From the NCBI GenBank assembly GCA_025451535.1, contig JANWKE010000002.1:1-46460 (forward strand): a stretch of DNA of 46,460 bases. Direction: 5' to 3'. The stretch comes from Verrucomicrobiia bacterium. GTDB lineage: Bacteria > Verrucomicrobiota > Verrucomicrobiia > Limisphaerales > UBA11358. A program made the position numbers and the translations under genes. The notes below the pieces were generated by a model, which did no database searches, was not told the origin of the DNA, and saw nothing but the letters and a program-made list of their open reading frames with translations. Position 1 is the stretch's first letter, and the number at the start of each line of letters is the position of its first letter. Below, piece after piece: positions 24,266 to 31,970 of the stretch.

Positions 24266-24658
24266 ATGAATATAAAATTGTCACGGTTGCCCCCGGTCAG
24301 ATTTCACCGCAAACATGGTTTTCTGACGATGGATTTGATTATTGGCATGGCGATTCTCGTGGTGGCCTTCATGCCTCTGGCATTTTCATTTGTACATGAA
24401 CGTCAATTGCTCCGCGCGGAATATCTTCGTGCCGTCGCCGTGGAAATTGTGGATGGTGAAATAGAAATCCTGGCCGCGGGCGAATGGCAGAATCTTCCTG
24501 AAGGCCAGCAGGCTTACACAGTTCATGCGCAGGCCTCTGGCAGTTTGCCGCCCGGCCATTTTCAGTTGACGAGGACCGGAAAACATTTGCGCCTCGAATG
24601 GAAATCAGACAAACCGCGCGGCATTGGAATCGTCGTCCGTGAAATCACCGTCAAATGA
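24266..24658 (+). CDS. Pseudopilin-like protein with Asp at position 5
   Basis: A 130-residue protein. A positively charged leader (to HG) precedes FLTMDLIIGMAILVVAFMPLAF, a type IV prepilin-like cleavage site (G|FLTMD) and hydrophobic helix. Mature position 5 is Asp rather than the usual Glu that pairs with the N-terminal amine during assembly. The rest is short, with beta-rich content, close in size to minor pseudopilins of the GspI type. It lies in the gspE-F-F operon and overlaps the next gene by 4 nt (ATGA). Confidence 0.75.
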   Translation: MNIKLSRLPPVRFHRKHGFLTMDLIIGMAILVVAFMPLAFSFVHERQLLRAEYLRAVAVEIVDGEIEILAAGEWQNLPEGQQAYTVHAQASGSLPPGHFQLTRTGKHLRLEWKSDKPRGIGIVVREITVK

Positions 24659-25161
24659 AACTCTCGCCCCCCATCTCCTCCGCGCGTGTTCGAACCGGCT
24701 ATCTTTTGTTGGAGTGCCTGGTTTATATCGCCGTTTTCGCCGTCATCACCGGGTTGGGGCTGACCACGTTCTATCTGTGCTGGGATAACTCGAAGGCGTT
24801 GCGGCTTACTACGGACGACGTTGCGGCCGCCTTGCGTGCGGGTGAACGCTGGCGCGCAGACATTCGCGGCACCACTGGAAAAATTACTGTCGAGCACACG
24901 GCAACCGGTGATCTCCTGCGCATTCCTTGTGGAACCAACGAAATCCTCTACCGTTTTACAGACGGTAAAATCCGCCGCCAATTGGCGTCATCGGGATTCG
25001 CCGAGCCTGTGCTGAACGCCGTCAAGGCCTCGCAAATGGTCATAGACACGCGCGGGACTGTGACTGCGTGGCGCTGGGAACTGGATCTGAAACCCCACCG
25101 CAAGGTAACGCATTTGCCGCTGCAATTTACCTTTGAGGCGGCGACCAAAACCGCACCATGA
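24655..25161 (+). CDS. Pseudopilin-like protein (GspJ-type size)
   Basis: A 168-residue protein with a prepilin-like N-terminus: leader ending RTG, then YLLLECLVYIAVFAVITGLGL. The cleavage site is G|Y with Glu at mature position 5, followed by a long hydrophobic helix. The globular part is beta-rich and ends in charged residues. Order and size fit a GspJ-like minor pseudopilin, but the assignment to J rather than H is by position only. It overlaps both neighbours by 4 nt. Confidence 0.75.
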   Translation: MKLSPPISSARVRTGYLLLECLVYIAVFAVITGLGLTTFYLCWDNSKALRLTTDDVAAALRAGERWRADIRGTTGKITVEHTATGDLLRIPCGTNEILYRFTDGKIRRQLASSGFAEPVLNAVKASQMVIDTRGTVTAWRWELDLKPHRKVTHLPLQFTFEAATKTAP

Positions 25162-25394
25162 AAACTTCCTTGGCTGATCTTTCCCCACGTCGCCGGCAGG
25201 ACGGTTCCACCGTCCTGGTTTTGATCACGTTGCTGGCCATCATGGTGATGTTGGCCACCGCCAACAGCAAAGCCCTTTTCCATCTGCATCGGGAAATCAA
25301 GCTGTTGGAAACCCGGCAGATTCAGCGTCTGAACGCCTCGCCATCCAACAATGTGATTGTGGCCGAACCGCCGGTGAAACTGGAATCAAAATGA
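25158..25394 (+). CDS. Short GspK/PilX-like prepilin-type protein
   Basis: A 78-residue protein. The leader ends RRRQDG, followed by STVLVLITLLAIMVMLATANSK. The pattern of a charged leader, Gly, then a hydrophobic helix without Glu5 recalls the N-terminus of GspK, the tip pseudopilin that lacks Glu5. Normal GspK has about 300 residues, so if it is related it has lost its globular domain. The remaining tail is charged and ends LESK. Overlaps of 4 nt at both ends tie it to the operon. Confidence 0.6.
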   Translation: MKTSLADLSPRRRQDGSTVLVLITLLAIMVMLATANSKALFHLHREIKLLETRQIQRLNASPSNNVIVAEPPVKLESK

Positions 25395-25660
25395 ATGCCG
25401 ACATCGAAGCCAAAATACAGATGCTGAAAAGCTCGCTGGAATGTTTCGTATTCGGATTACTGGGATTGTTGCCACTCATCGGATTTCCCTTTGCCATTGC
25501 GGCACTCGTGATTTCAGGGAAGGTCCGCGTCCGGCAGAGGAAATACTGGAATGCAGCCAAGCCCTACTGGATCGCCGGGGTGGCGTGCGGCTGCATGGGA
25601 ATGCTCTTGTGGGGTGCCGCCTGGATTTTGATCCTATTTAACCTGGTAAGCCACGGTTAA
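25391..25660 (+). CDS. Two-helix membrane protein ending the pseudopilus operon
   Basis: An 89-residue protein with two hydrophobic segments (about residues 18-43, FVFGLLGLLPLIGFPFAIAALVISG, and 61-85, WIAGVACGCMGMLLWGAAWILI) joined by a basic loop, KVRVRQRKYW. This resembles small DUF4190-like two-helix proteins. Its ATG overlaps the preceding stop by 4 nt, so it belongs to the operon. It could substitute for a GspL/GspM-like membrane component, but that is only a guess from position. Confidence 0.6.
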   Translation: MNADIEAKIQMLKSSLECFVFGLLGLLPLIGFPFAIAALVISGKVRVRQRKYWNAAKPYWIAGVACGCMGMLLWGAAWILILFNLVSHG

Positions 25661-25695
25661 CTTTAACAACTGAGCACGCGCCGAACTATTTACAA

Positions 25696-25745
25696 ACACG
25701 GATTACACGGATTCTCACGGAGAAAACAGAAAATGAATCCGTGCT
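25696..25745. repeat. CACGGATT-type interspersed repeat
   Basis: ACACGGATT-ACACGGATT-CTCACGGA (25696-25721) is followed by an inverted AATCCGTG (25736-25743). The motif also occurs as three 10-nt units at 31971-31999. It lies between the pseudopilus operon and the convergent gmhA gene. Confidence 0.65.
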
Positions 25746-25764
25746 GATCTGTGAAAGTCGTATC

Positions 25765-26331
25765 TTATTTTCGGGGCAGTTTTTCTTCCACGATCTCGCA
25801 GAGCACGTGCATCAGTAACTTGTGGCCCTCCTGAATGCGTGCCGTCTTGTCACCCGGCACCAGCAGATCCAGCGTCGCCACGCCCTTGGTAAACCCACCA
25901 TCACGACCCAGGAAACAAATGCTTTCAACACCCTTGCGTTGGGCCTCTTCCAGCGCGCGCAACACGTTCCTGGATTTGCCGCTGGTCGTTAACGCAATCA
26001 GCACATCGCCTTTCCCGGCCAGACCGCGAATCTGGCGCGCAAACATTTCGTCAACGCTGTAATCATTGCAGACGGCGGTCAGGAATCCGCCATCGGCGGC
26101 CAGAGAAATGGCCGGATAGGGCCGCCGGTCTTCCACAAAGCGGCAGAGAAACTCCGAGGCCAGGTGCGTGGCGTCCGACGCGCTGCCGCCGTTGCCGCAG
26201 GTGAACACCTTGTGGCCGGTGGTCAGACAACGTAAAACCATCTGGGCGGCGCGGTTCAGCGGTTCTTCCAAATCCGCAAGCCCGCGGCAGGTTTTGACGG
26301 AATCTTCAATCGCCCGTTGCAAGAGAGTCAT
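25765..26331 (-). CDS. gmhA: Phosphoheptose isomerase (sedoheptulose 7-phosphate isomerase)
   Basis: A 188-residue SIS-domain isomerase that converts sedoheptulose 7-phosphate to D-glycero-D-manno-heptose 7-phosphate, the first step to the ADP-heptose of lipopolysaccharide core. Visible features are VFTCGNGGSASDATHLASEF, NDYSVDEMFARQI and LTTSGKSRNVLRAL (sugar-phosphate-binding Ser/Thr), and a C-terminal EGHKLLMHVLCEIVE helix with metal or substrate-binding residues. The length is normal. It diverges from an orphan prepilin gene with only about 40 nt between their likely starts. No other heptose gene is in the window. Confidence 0.93.
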   Translation of the reverse strand: MTLLQRAIEDSVKTCRGLADLEEPLNRAAQMVLRCLTTGHKVFTCGNGGSASDATHLASEFLCRFVEDRRPYPAISLAADGGFLTAVCNDYSVDEMFARQIRGLAGKGDVLIALTTSGKSRNVLRALEEAQRKGVESICFLGRDGGFTKGVATLDLLVPGDKTARIQEGHKLLMHVLCEIVEEKLPRK

Positions 26332-26372
26332 GCGTGCAAAGTTAATGGTTGGCCGTTGAAAGAAAAGGCGAA

Positions 26373-27173
26373 ATGAAGTATGGCTTGAGTATGGCCAGCC
26401 CGTATAAAAATTCGGCCTTCACCTTGATTGAACTTCTGACGGTCATCGCCATCATTGGAATTCTGGCGGCGCTCCTGTTGACAGCCGTTGCCAAAGCCAA
26501 GGTAAGAGCGTTGCAAATCCAGTGCGCCAATAACGTGGGGCAACTTGGATTGGCTTTGCATGAGTTTGTGACAGACAACAGTGTTTATCCTCTGTACGTA
26601 AAACCAAGTTGGATATTCGCCCTACAACAAATCGAACTTTCACAAACAACAAATCACGTCAATGCCAGTGTGTATTTGAGCCAAGGTTTTTGGAAATGCC
26701 CTGCCGTCAAGAAACCGGCCGACTGGCCTGAAAAGATAATATACACCAGTTACGGATACAACACTTACGGCATGAGCGCCCAGACGGATACAAATTCTCT
26801 CGGACTTGGAGGACATTGTGTTTGGGACTTCCCGAAGAACACACGGTACACCGCCCCGCCGGTGAGGGAGGCAGAAGTTGTGGCTCCAAGTAAGATGATG
26901 GCCATTGGCGATGGGTTTGAAGGTGACAGTAGTACCATCCGCGATGGAGTAAATTTTTTATGGCGACATGATAACGTGGAGAACTATCTTGGAAGCAAAC
27001 TCGGAAGCACACAAAGAGCTTACGCAAGACATCAAGGTCGTGCCAACGTGGTGTTTTGCGACGGCCATGGCGAATCGCCAACGCTGAAATTTCTTTTTGT
27101 TGATACCAGCGACACCGCTTTGGTGCGTTGGAACCGCGACCACCAGCCCCATCGCGAAAAATTGTCGCCCTGA
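26373..27173 (+). CDS. Prepilin-type protein with C-terminal H-x9-DG signature
   Basis: A 266-residue protein from the ATG at 26373. The N-terminus has a prepilin cleavage site with Ala at -1 ([10 protein letters not shown], Glu5 present) and the helix [17 protein letters not shown]. The globular part ends with [13 protein letters not shown], the H-x9-DG signature of a family expanded in Planctomycetes and Verrucomicrobiota. Such proteins are thought to be pseudopilins of an uncharacterised type II-like system. It stands alone, separated from the pseudopilus operon by gmhA. An earlier in-frame ATG at 26349 and a later one at 26391 are alternatives. Confidence 0.85.
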   Translation: MKYGLSMASPYKNSAFTLIELLTVIAIIGILAALLLTAVAKAKVRALQIQCANNVGQLGLALHEFVTDNSVYPLYVKPSWIFALQQIELSQTTNHVNASVYLSQGFWKCPAVKKPADWPEKIIYTSYGYNTYGMSAQTDTNSLGLGGHCVWDFPKNTRYTAPPVREAEVVAPSKMMAIGDGFEGDSSTIRDGVNFLWRHDNVENYLGSKLGSTQRAYARHQGRANVVFCDGHGESPTLKFLFVDTSDTALVRWNRDHQPHREKLSP

Positions 27174-27178
27174 TAATG

Positions 27179-27233
27179 AACAGAAGGTAACAGAGAAAGC
27201 AAAGAGTCTTCGTTACCTTTGTTTGCTTCTGTT
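27179..27233. repeat. Imperfect inverted repeat after the prepilin gene
   Basis: AACAGAAG (27179-27186) pairs with CTTCTGTT (27226-27233), and inside it GGTAAC (27186-27191) pairs with GTTACC (27212-27217). The long imperfect hairpin is 5 nt past the prepilin stop codon and may slow or end transcription, but it lacks a clean T-run. Confidence 0.5.
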
Positions 27234-27281
27234 AAATTGAAGCCGGCTTGTATTTTTGCAGCAAAAAGTTAACTTTGGTTC

Positions 27282-27503
27282 ATGCCGATTTACGAATTTC
27301 ATTGCGAAAAATGCAAGCAGGACAGCGAAATCCTCGTTCGTTCCAGCGATTGGAAAGGAACTGAGTGCCCGCATTGCGGCTCGACTAAATTGACCAAGAA
27401 GCTCTCGGTCTTCGCCTCGGCCGGGGGTGACGGTCATTCCATGCCGGCGTCCGGCGGTAACGGCGGTGGCCATGGTTGCGGCGGCGGATGCCAGTGTCAT
27501 TGA
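27282..27503 (+). CDS. FmdB-family zinc-ribbon protein
   Basis: A 73-residue protein. The N-terminal MPIYEFHCEKC (Cys8, Cys11) and CPHCG (Cys29, Cys32) form the zinc ribbon of the FmdB family of putative regulatory proteins. The tail is rich in Gly, His and Cys (GGGHGCGGGCQCH), as is common in this family, and could bind metal. Molecular function is not established for the family. A second FmdB-type gene lies at 39824. Confidence 0.85.
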   Translation: MPIYEFHCEKCKQDSEILVRSSDWKGTECPHCGSTKLTKKLSVFASAGGDGHSMPASGGNGGGHGCGGGCQCH

Positions 27504-27510
27504 AACCCGT

Positions 27511-27669
27511 GGTAGCACCCGCCTCCGGCGGGTTCAATTCGGCGTCCCGCCGAATTGCGAATGGCAAGTGATGTGAAATGGTGAAGAGGATGCGGTAAAC
27601 AGGTTGCGCGCCTGGCTTGCGAGTTTCGGGCGTGACGCCCGAAACCACCCGCGGGACGCGGGTGCTACC
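27511..27669. repeat. GGTAGC-bounded REPIN/MITE-like element (159 bp)
   Basis: Perfect 12-bp terminal inverted repeats, GGTAGCACCCGC (27511-27522) and GCGGGTGCTACC (27658-27669), enclose four hairpins: ACCCGCC-TCC-GGCGGGT, AATTCGGCG-TCC-CGCCGAATT, TTTCGGGCG-TGA-CGCCCGAAA and ACCCGC-GGGAC-GCGGGT. It begins 7 nt after the FmdB stop codon, and its right end supplies the TAG stop of the HAD gene. No transposase is encoded, so movement would need one in trans. Confidence 0.85.
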
Positions 27670-28357
27670 GTAAACTTTCTGATGCGCAAATTTCTCCTGC
27701 GCTGATTCGCGTCAAATCTTCCACTGCCCAATCGGGCTCATGTTTTCTTAATTGATCCAGTTTGGCGCCGCCGGTGGCCACGGCCAGCGTTTTCGCGCCA
27801 ATAAACTGTCCGCAACGAATGTCGTGCGGCGTGTCGCCGACTACGACGACTTCTTCGCCGCGTAATTGCCGGTCCAGCACGCGGCAGCCACGTTCGAGCG
27901 CAGCCACGGCGATTTGGCTGCGGTCTTCACTGTCGTCGGCAAAGCCACCGGTCTCAAAAACCTCCCAGAGGTTGTAACGGCGCAACTTGATTTCTGCGCC
28001 AAGCCGGATATTACCGGTAAGCAAACCCAGCTTCGGCGGGTTGGGCAGAGCAAGCAGGTCATCAATGAACTCCAACACTCCGCGGCAGGTGCCGCCATGG
28101 CTTTGCGCAACCGTCTGGTCCAGCCAGAAAACGTAATTTTCAAAGAACCGCCGGAAATTCTCGGGCGTTGTCGCTATCCGGTGAATCCCGAAAAATTCGC
28201 GCACCAGATTCACGTCCGTGCGTCCGGCAAAACTGATTTTTTCAACGCCATCTAGGGCATTGAACTCCGTGGCGAAAGTTTTGGCAAAAGCCTTGATGCC
28301 CGCCCCCCCGGTGTGAACGAGCGTGCCGTCAATATCGAACAATACAAGCCGCACCAT
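27665..28357 (-). CDS. HAD-family phosphatase (phosphoglycolate phosphatase-like)
   Basis: A 230-residue haloacid dehalogenase-type hydrolase. Motif I is DIDGT (nucleophile Asp8, acid Asp10), motif II is LLTGNI, and motif IV is VVGDTPHDIRCG. A helical cap lies between motifs I and II. The closest named members are phosphoglycolate phosphatase-like enzymes, but the substrate is not defined. The last codons (SLR, then TAG) run into the terminal repeat of the adjacent REPIN-like element, which provides the stop codon. The original C-terminus may therefore have been altered by insertion. Confidence 0.85.
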   Translation of the reverse strand: MVRLVLFDIDGTLVHTGGAGIKAFAKTFATEFNALDGVEKISFAGRTDVNLVREFFGIHRIATTPENFRRFFENYVFWLDQTVAQSHGGTCRGVLEFIDDLLALPNPPKLGLLTGNIRLGAEIKLRRYNLWEVFETGGFADDSEDRSQIAVAALERGCRVLDRQLRGEEVVVVGDTPHDIRCGQFIGAKTLAVATGGAKLDQLRKHEPDWAVEDLTRISAGEICASESLR

Positions 28358-28486
28358 CCGAAGAGCTTAATCGCTACCGCTCCCACTGGCAACGCAGCGG
28401 TATCCGATGTGAATAAGTTTATCTGGACAATAGCTTGGTATATGTTTTACAAAACTAATCAATTTAGAGGCGTTGGATGACAAATC

Positions 28487-29158
28487 ATGCCGCGAGATCG
28501 GGCATTTACACTCATCGAACTGCTGGTGGCGATGGCGATTATTGCCATCCTGGCCGCGTTGTTGTTGTCCGTCATTGGCCGCGCCAAGGCCTCGGCGCAA
28601 GGGCTCACCTGCCGGAATAATCTCAGGCAATGGGGACAAGCCACCCAACTGTATGCAGCGGATCATGGAGATCACCTGCCCCAGGAAGGCCGCTCCAATC
28701 CTCCATTAATTCCACACGTAGCGATGGACACCAACAGTTGGTATGTAATACTCCCCCAAACCATCGGTTTGCCTTCGTACTACGACATGCCTTGGCGCTC
28801 CAATTTACATGCCAACCTGGGACATTCGATTTGGATTTGTCCTAGCAACCGCAGGCGCAGTAACGGTAACAACCTCTTTCATTACTGCTTAAACGAGCAT
28901 GTAAATGGTACGGGGGGAAGCAATAGTTCAATACGACTGGTTTCCGTTCCACATCCAACAGTCGTTGTTTGGCTGTTCGATAACGGGGGACTCGCGGCGG
29001 TAGCGCAATGGAACAATGTTCACTCCAATTTGCACAGTCACGGGGCGCAATTCACATTTCTCGATGGTCACGTCGCGTGGTTCAAAAATACGGAATATTG
29101 GAATTTCAGAACCAACAAAGGCCTGACCAACAATCCAAAACTGGTCTGGTTCCCTTGA
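28487..29158 (+). CDS. Prepilin-type protein with H-x9-DG signature (second copy)
   Basis: A 223-residue protein starting [13 protein letters not shown], so the leader is only six residues with Ala at -1 and Glu5 present, followed by VAMAIIAILAALLLSVIGRAK. The C-terminal region has H-SHGAQFTFL-DGH, the H-x9-DG motif. It is a paralogue of the 26373 protein with a diverged middle. It stands alone between a HAD gene and the secreted EEP protein and converges tail-to-tail with the latter (1 nt between stops). Confidence 0.87.
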   Translation: MPRDRAFTLIELLVAMAIIAILAALLLSVIGRAKASAQGLTCRNNLRQWGQATQLYAADHGDHLPQEGRSNPPLIPHVAMDTNSWYVILPQTIGLPSYYDMPWRSNLHANLGHSIWICPSNRRRSNGNNLFHYCLNEHVNGTGGSNSSIRLVSVPHPTVVVWLFDNGGLAAVAQWNNVHSNLHSHGAQFTFLDGHVAWFKNTEYWNFRTNKGLTNNPKLVWFP

Positions 29159-29159
29159 A

Positions 29160-31238
29160 TCAGTCTCCAGGGACACGGTAGACACGGAAAAATCGGGATA
29201 TATCGGACATGTTGGTTTGCAGAGTGCAATTGGACCCGGTGGCAATCAGATTGCGGGCCAGCGGTGTCCACGTCATTAGATTCGAGGAGACTTCGACGTT
29301 ATACCACCGATTGCTTTGCGATTCCCAGGACAGCGAAACGATTTGATTCGTCATCCTCACGGAAATGAGCCGGAAGGGCACGTTGAACGGATTGGCAAAG
29401 ACCATGAACACCGGCAAATGGTCGGAGGCGATCCTGTCATCGTTGCCATAAAGGTTGACGGGCAGCGGGTTCAGTAAATCCGTGCGGAAGACCTGGCTGC
29501 TGACGATGTTCGAGAACAGCTCCGCGCACGGCAGGATATAATCGTAGCGCATCGTCGGGCCGGTGTTGGTGTCCTGAATGGACCAGGTCAGTTCGCTGTC
29601 GTTGAGCGGATTAACCGCCGTTGTCATCGCCAATCCTGTCGGCGCGCCGATGAGGCGCTGGACAGACCGCGGATTACTCAACGGCGGACGGAGAATGTCT
29701 TCGTTCATATCGCCGCTCAACACACAGGGTTCATTGCCATTGACGGGCAGATAAACGGTGGCGAAAAAGTTGGAAACCGCAGCCGCCTCCGCCGCTCGTT
29801 TTGCCGTCGAATTGGCATCCTGACCCGATTTTAAATGGACCACGAACACGTGCAAGAGCCGGGGAAAACCCGGTACGGAAATGTCCGTTTCAAACAAGTC
29901 CCGGGTAAAATAGGGAGCAGCATTGGTGTTCGTGTAGCCGAATGGCGCGAGTTCGGCGCCATGCAGCCAGCTGCGCGATGCGATGATGGGATACCGACTG
30001 AGGATGACGCTGCGGATGAAACCGTCGTCCACGGAATTGGTGGCCAGGTAATAACCCGGACGAAAGGCCGTAACAAAATCTGCCATCTGCGCTGTGCAAT
30101 TGTTGGTAACCGGGATTTCATTGAAGGTGATGATGTCCGGGTCGAGGCATTCCACCTGGCGGCCGATGGCCTGTACGTGCCACATGTTCGTGCTCCAGTT
30201 GGTCAGCCCGTTGCCATGCGCGTTGTACGTCAGATACGAAAAAGCCGGCGGAGCGGCGCACCAGACACTCAAGGCCGCCGGGTCGCTGAGGGTTGACCCG
30301 GCGGCATTGGTGACGGAAACAGTATAAAAGCCGGACTGGGCAAAAGTTGCTCCGGCCAGGGTGAGATTGGAATCAACTGCTTCGGGCAAGTTGGTGCCGT
30401 TCAACCGCCACTGATATGCCAGTGGCGGCGTACCGGTGGCGGTCACGCTGAAAACAACATCGGCGCCATTCAGAATGGTTTGATGCTGCGGCTCGGAAAC
30501 AATCGCCGGGGGCTGGCCAGTTGGCCCACCGGTAGTCATCTCGGCAAACGTGGTGCCGATTTTCAGATTATCCACGCTCAACGCGCCTTCCCCGGTATTG
30601 TCCCGAAAGGCATAGCCGGCCACGGTAAACGTTGAAAACCCTTCGCTGGTTGAAACAGCGGCATCCGTTTCCGCCGCCGGATTGATCCAAAGGGTTGCGA
30701 TTGAATTGCTGTTTACCAGGCAGGTCACAATGGTGTAGTCCGTATCGAGACGCAAATCCATGGGGTTGGTAACACCGATGGCCGAGCCACTGGTGGAAGA
30801 AATTCCCAGGCGGAATCTGCCTGGGGCAGCGCCGCCGGTCAGTGCCCAGACGCGTGCCCGGAAGTCGGTGCCCGAACCTTTGAAATGGGCAAAGTAAGTG
30901 CCGCTGGCAGCCGGCAGCGCGGTGAATTTCACGGTGAAACTGGCGTAGAAAACATTGGTCGCACCGGAGGCTGGATAAGGTTGGCCGGCCAGCCGTACGT
31001 TGACATCCTCCGTATTGGCGCCACTCAACAGCACCCGGCCTGACGCGACCAGGACTTCGCCGGTGACAGAACCGCTGTGGTGCGCCCATAAATTGGTGCT
31101 TACGGTCACCAAAGCGCCGTCGGGATAATCGAAGGAATCGCTGAACAATACGACCGCCTCCGCCGTGATGGCGAAAACCATGAATACGGCCAGTCCCGAG
31201 GCAGCTTTCTTCACGATGATTGCGGGACATGTTCCCAC
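29160..31238 (-). CDS. Secreted endonuclease/exonuclease/phosphatase-fold protein with Ig domain
   Basis: A 692-residue exported protein. After a signal peptide (hydrophobic AASGLAVFMVFAITAEA) comes a lectin/LamG-like beta domain (about residues 30-235), then an Ig-like domain (QPPAIVSEPQHQTILNGADVVFSV to SVWC). An EEP nuclease/phosphatase domain follows: LTYNAHG, PDIITFNEI with the metal-binding Glu, HVFVVHLKSG, LSGDMNE, RYDYILP and ASDHLPVFM with the catalytic His. A C-terminal module (WYNVEVSSNLMTW...FFRVYR) ends it. The core catalytic residues look complete, so it may hydrolyse extracellular nucleic acid or phosphoesters. The substrate is unknown. Confidence 0.82.
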   Translation of the reverse strand: MGTCPAIIVKKAASGLAVFMVFAITAEAVVLFSDSFDYPDGALVTVSTNLWAHHSGSVTGEVLVASGRVLLSGANTEDVNVRLAGQPYPASGATNVFYASFTVKFTALPAASGTYFAHFKGSGTDFRARVWALTGGAAPGRFRLGISSTSGSAIGVTNPMDLRLDTDYTIVTCLVNSNSIATLWINPAAETDAAVSTSEGFSTFTVAGYAFRDNTGEGALSVDNLKIGTTFAEMTTGGPTGQPPAIVSEPQHQTILNGADVVFSVTATGTPPLAYQWRLNGTNLPEAVDSNLTLAGATFAQSGFYTVSVTNAAGSTLSDPAALSVWCAAPPAFSYLTYNAHGNGLTNWSTNMWHVQAIGRQVECLDPDIITFNEIPVTNNCTAQMADFVTAFRPGYYLATNSVDDGFIRSVILSRYPIIASRSWLHGAELAPFGYTNTNAAPYFTRDLFETDISVPGFPRLLHVFVVHLKSGQDANSTAKRAAEAAAVSNFFATVYLPVNGNEPCVLSGDMNEDILRPPLSNPRSVQRLIGAPTGLAMTTAVNPLNDSELTWSIQDTNTGPTMRYDYILPCAELFSNIVSSQVFRTDLLNPLPVNLYGNDDRIASDHLPVFMVFANPFNVPFRLISVRMTNQIVSLSWESQSNRWYNVEVSSNLMTWTPLARNLIATGSNCTLQTNMSDISRFFRVYRVPGD

Positions 31239-31259
31239 ATCGTGAATAAATGTAAATGG

Positions 31260-31964
31260 TCAGCGCCTGGTTATAAATTCCGGTTGAGAATATTTCTGGC
31301 GGACTAATGCTTCCGTCCGTTTACGCAATGGCTCGTCCGGCTCGAAATCCGACCATTCGACCCCAAAAACGGCCTGGGCGACATCGCACATTGCCTGTTG
31401 CCAGTCCGTTCGGACCAGCGGAACCGGTGGCTGGACCGAGCCCTGGATCAACAACCCCAATTGGTTGCGGCGTTGGGCCGCACCCGCGATTTTTTTCCCC
31501 TTCCAAAGCAGATCAGATTTCACGTGGCCCACAAAACACGCACCGGGAATTTCCGATTTCCGATTTCCGATTTCCGATTGGCGACAGCACGGCGCGAGTC
31601 CGGTTTGGATCTTCAATTCAGCGAACGCCAGGCTTAACCATTCGTGGATGCGCCGGTAACTTGCCTCGGCCTTGAGCGAATGCCATTCGTGATCCGGCTG
31701 AAAGGTCAGGCTATAGGTCCAGTCGGCGTCATGCGGCACGATGCCGCCGCCGGTGGGCCGGCGAATGAGCGGCCGCAACAACGTCGCGCGTTCCACGTCT
31801 GCATATTTCTGGAAATAACCGAACGTCGCCGCCGGCTCCGTCCAGCCGTAGAACCGCAGCACCGGCCGGCCGAGGCGCGCCGCAGCCTCCAGTAATGCCT
31901 CATCCAAGGCCATGTTGTCCGCCGGACTGCCTTTACCGGAATTGAGTAAAAACCAGGAATCCAT
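31260..31964 (-). CDS. Lipoate/octanoate ligase-family protein (LplA/LipM-like) with repeat insertion
   Basis: A 234-residue BPL/LplA/LipB-superfamily protein. RRPTGGGIVPHDADWTYSL (residues 68-86) is the lipoyl/octanoyl-binding motif, and KGKKIAGAAQRRN carries the conserved adenylate-contacting lysine. It likely attaches lipoate or octanoate to carrier domains; a ligase and an octanoyltransferase cannot be told apart here. Residues about 129-140 (QSEIGNRKSEIP) are encoded by a four-unit ATTTCCG array (31549-31576) and sit in the loop before the CFVGHVKSDLLW segment. The ATG at 31964 is used; a GTG at 31973 falls within another repeat. Confidence 0.82.
   Translation of the reverse strand: MDSWFLLNSGKGSPADNMALDEALLEAAARLGRPVLRFYGWTEPAATFGYFQKYADVERATLLRPLIRRPTGGGIVPHDADWTYSLTFQPDHEWHSLKAEASYRRIHEWLSLAFAELKIQTGLAPCCRQSEIGNRKSEIPGACFVGHVKSDLLWKGKKIAGAAQRRNQLGLLIQGSVQPPVPLVRTDWQQAMCDVAQAVFGVEWSDFEPDEPLRKRTEALVRQKYSQPEFITRR
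31549..31576. repeat. Heptanucleotide array (4 x ATTTCCG) inside the lipoate ligase-like gene
   Basis: Four perfect ATTTCCG units plus a partial ATT. The array lies inside the coding sequence and is translated in frame. It has the same unit length and copy number as at 16491-16518 (inside hom) and 20117-20144 (intergenic). Confidence 0.85.
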
Positions 31965-31970
31965 TTTCAC

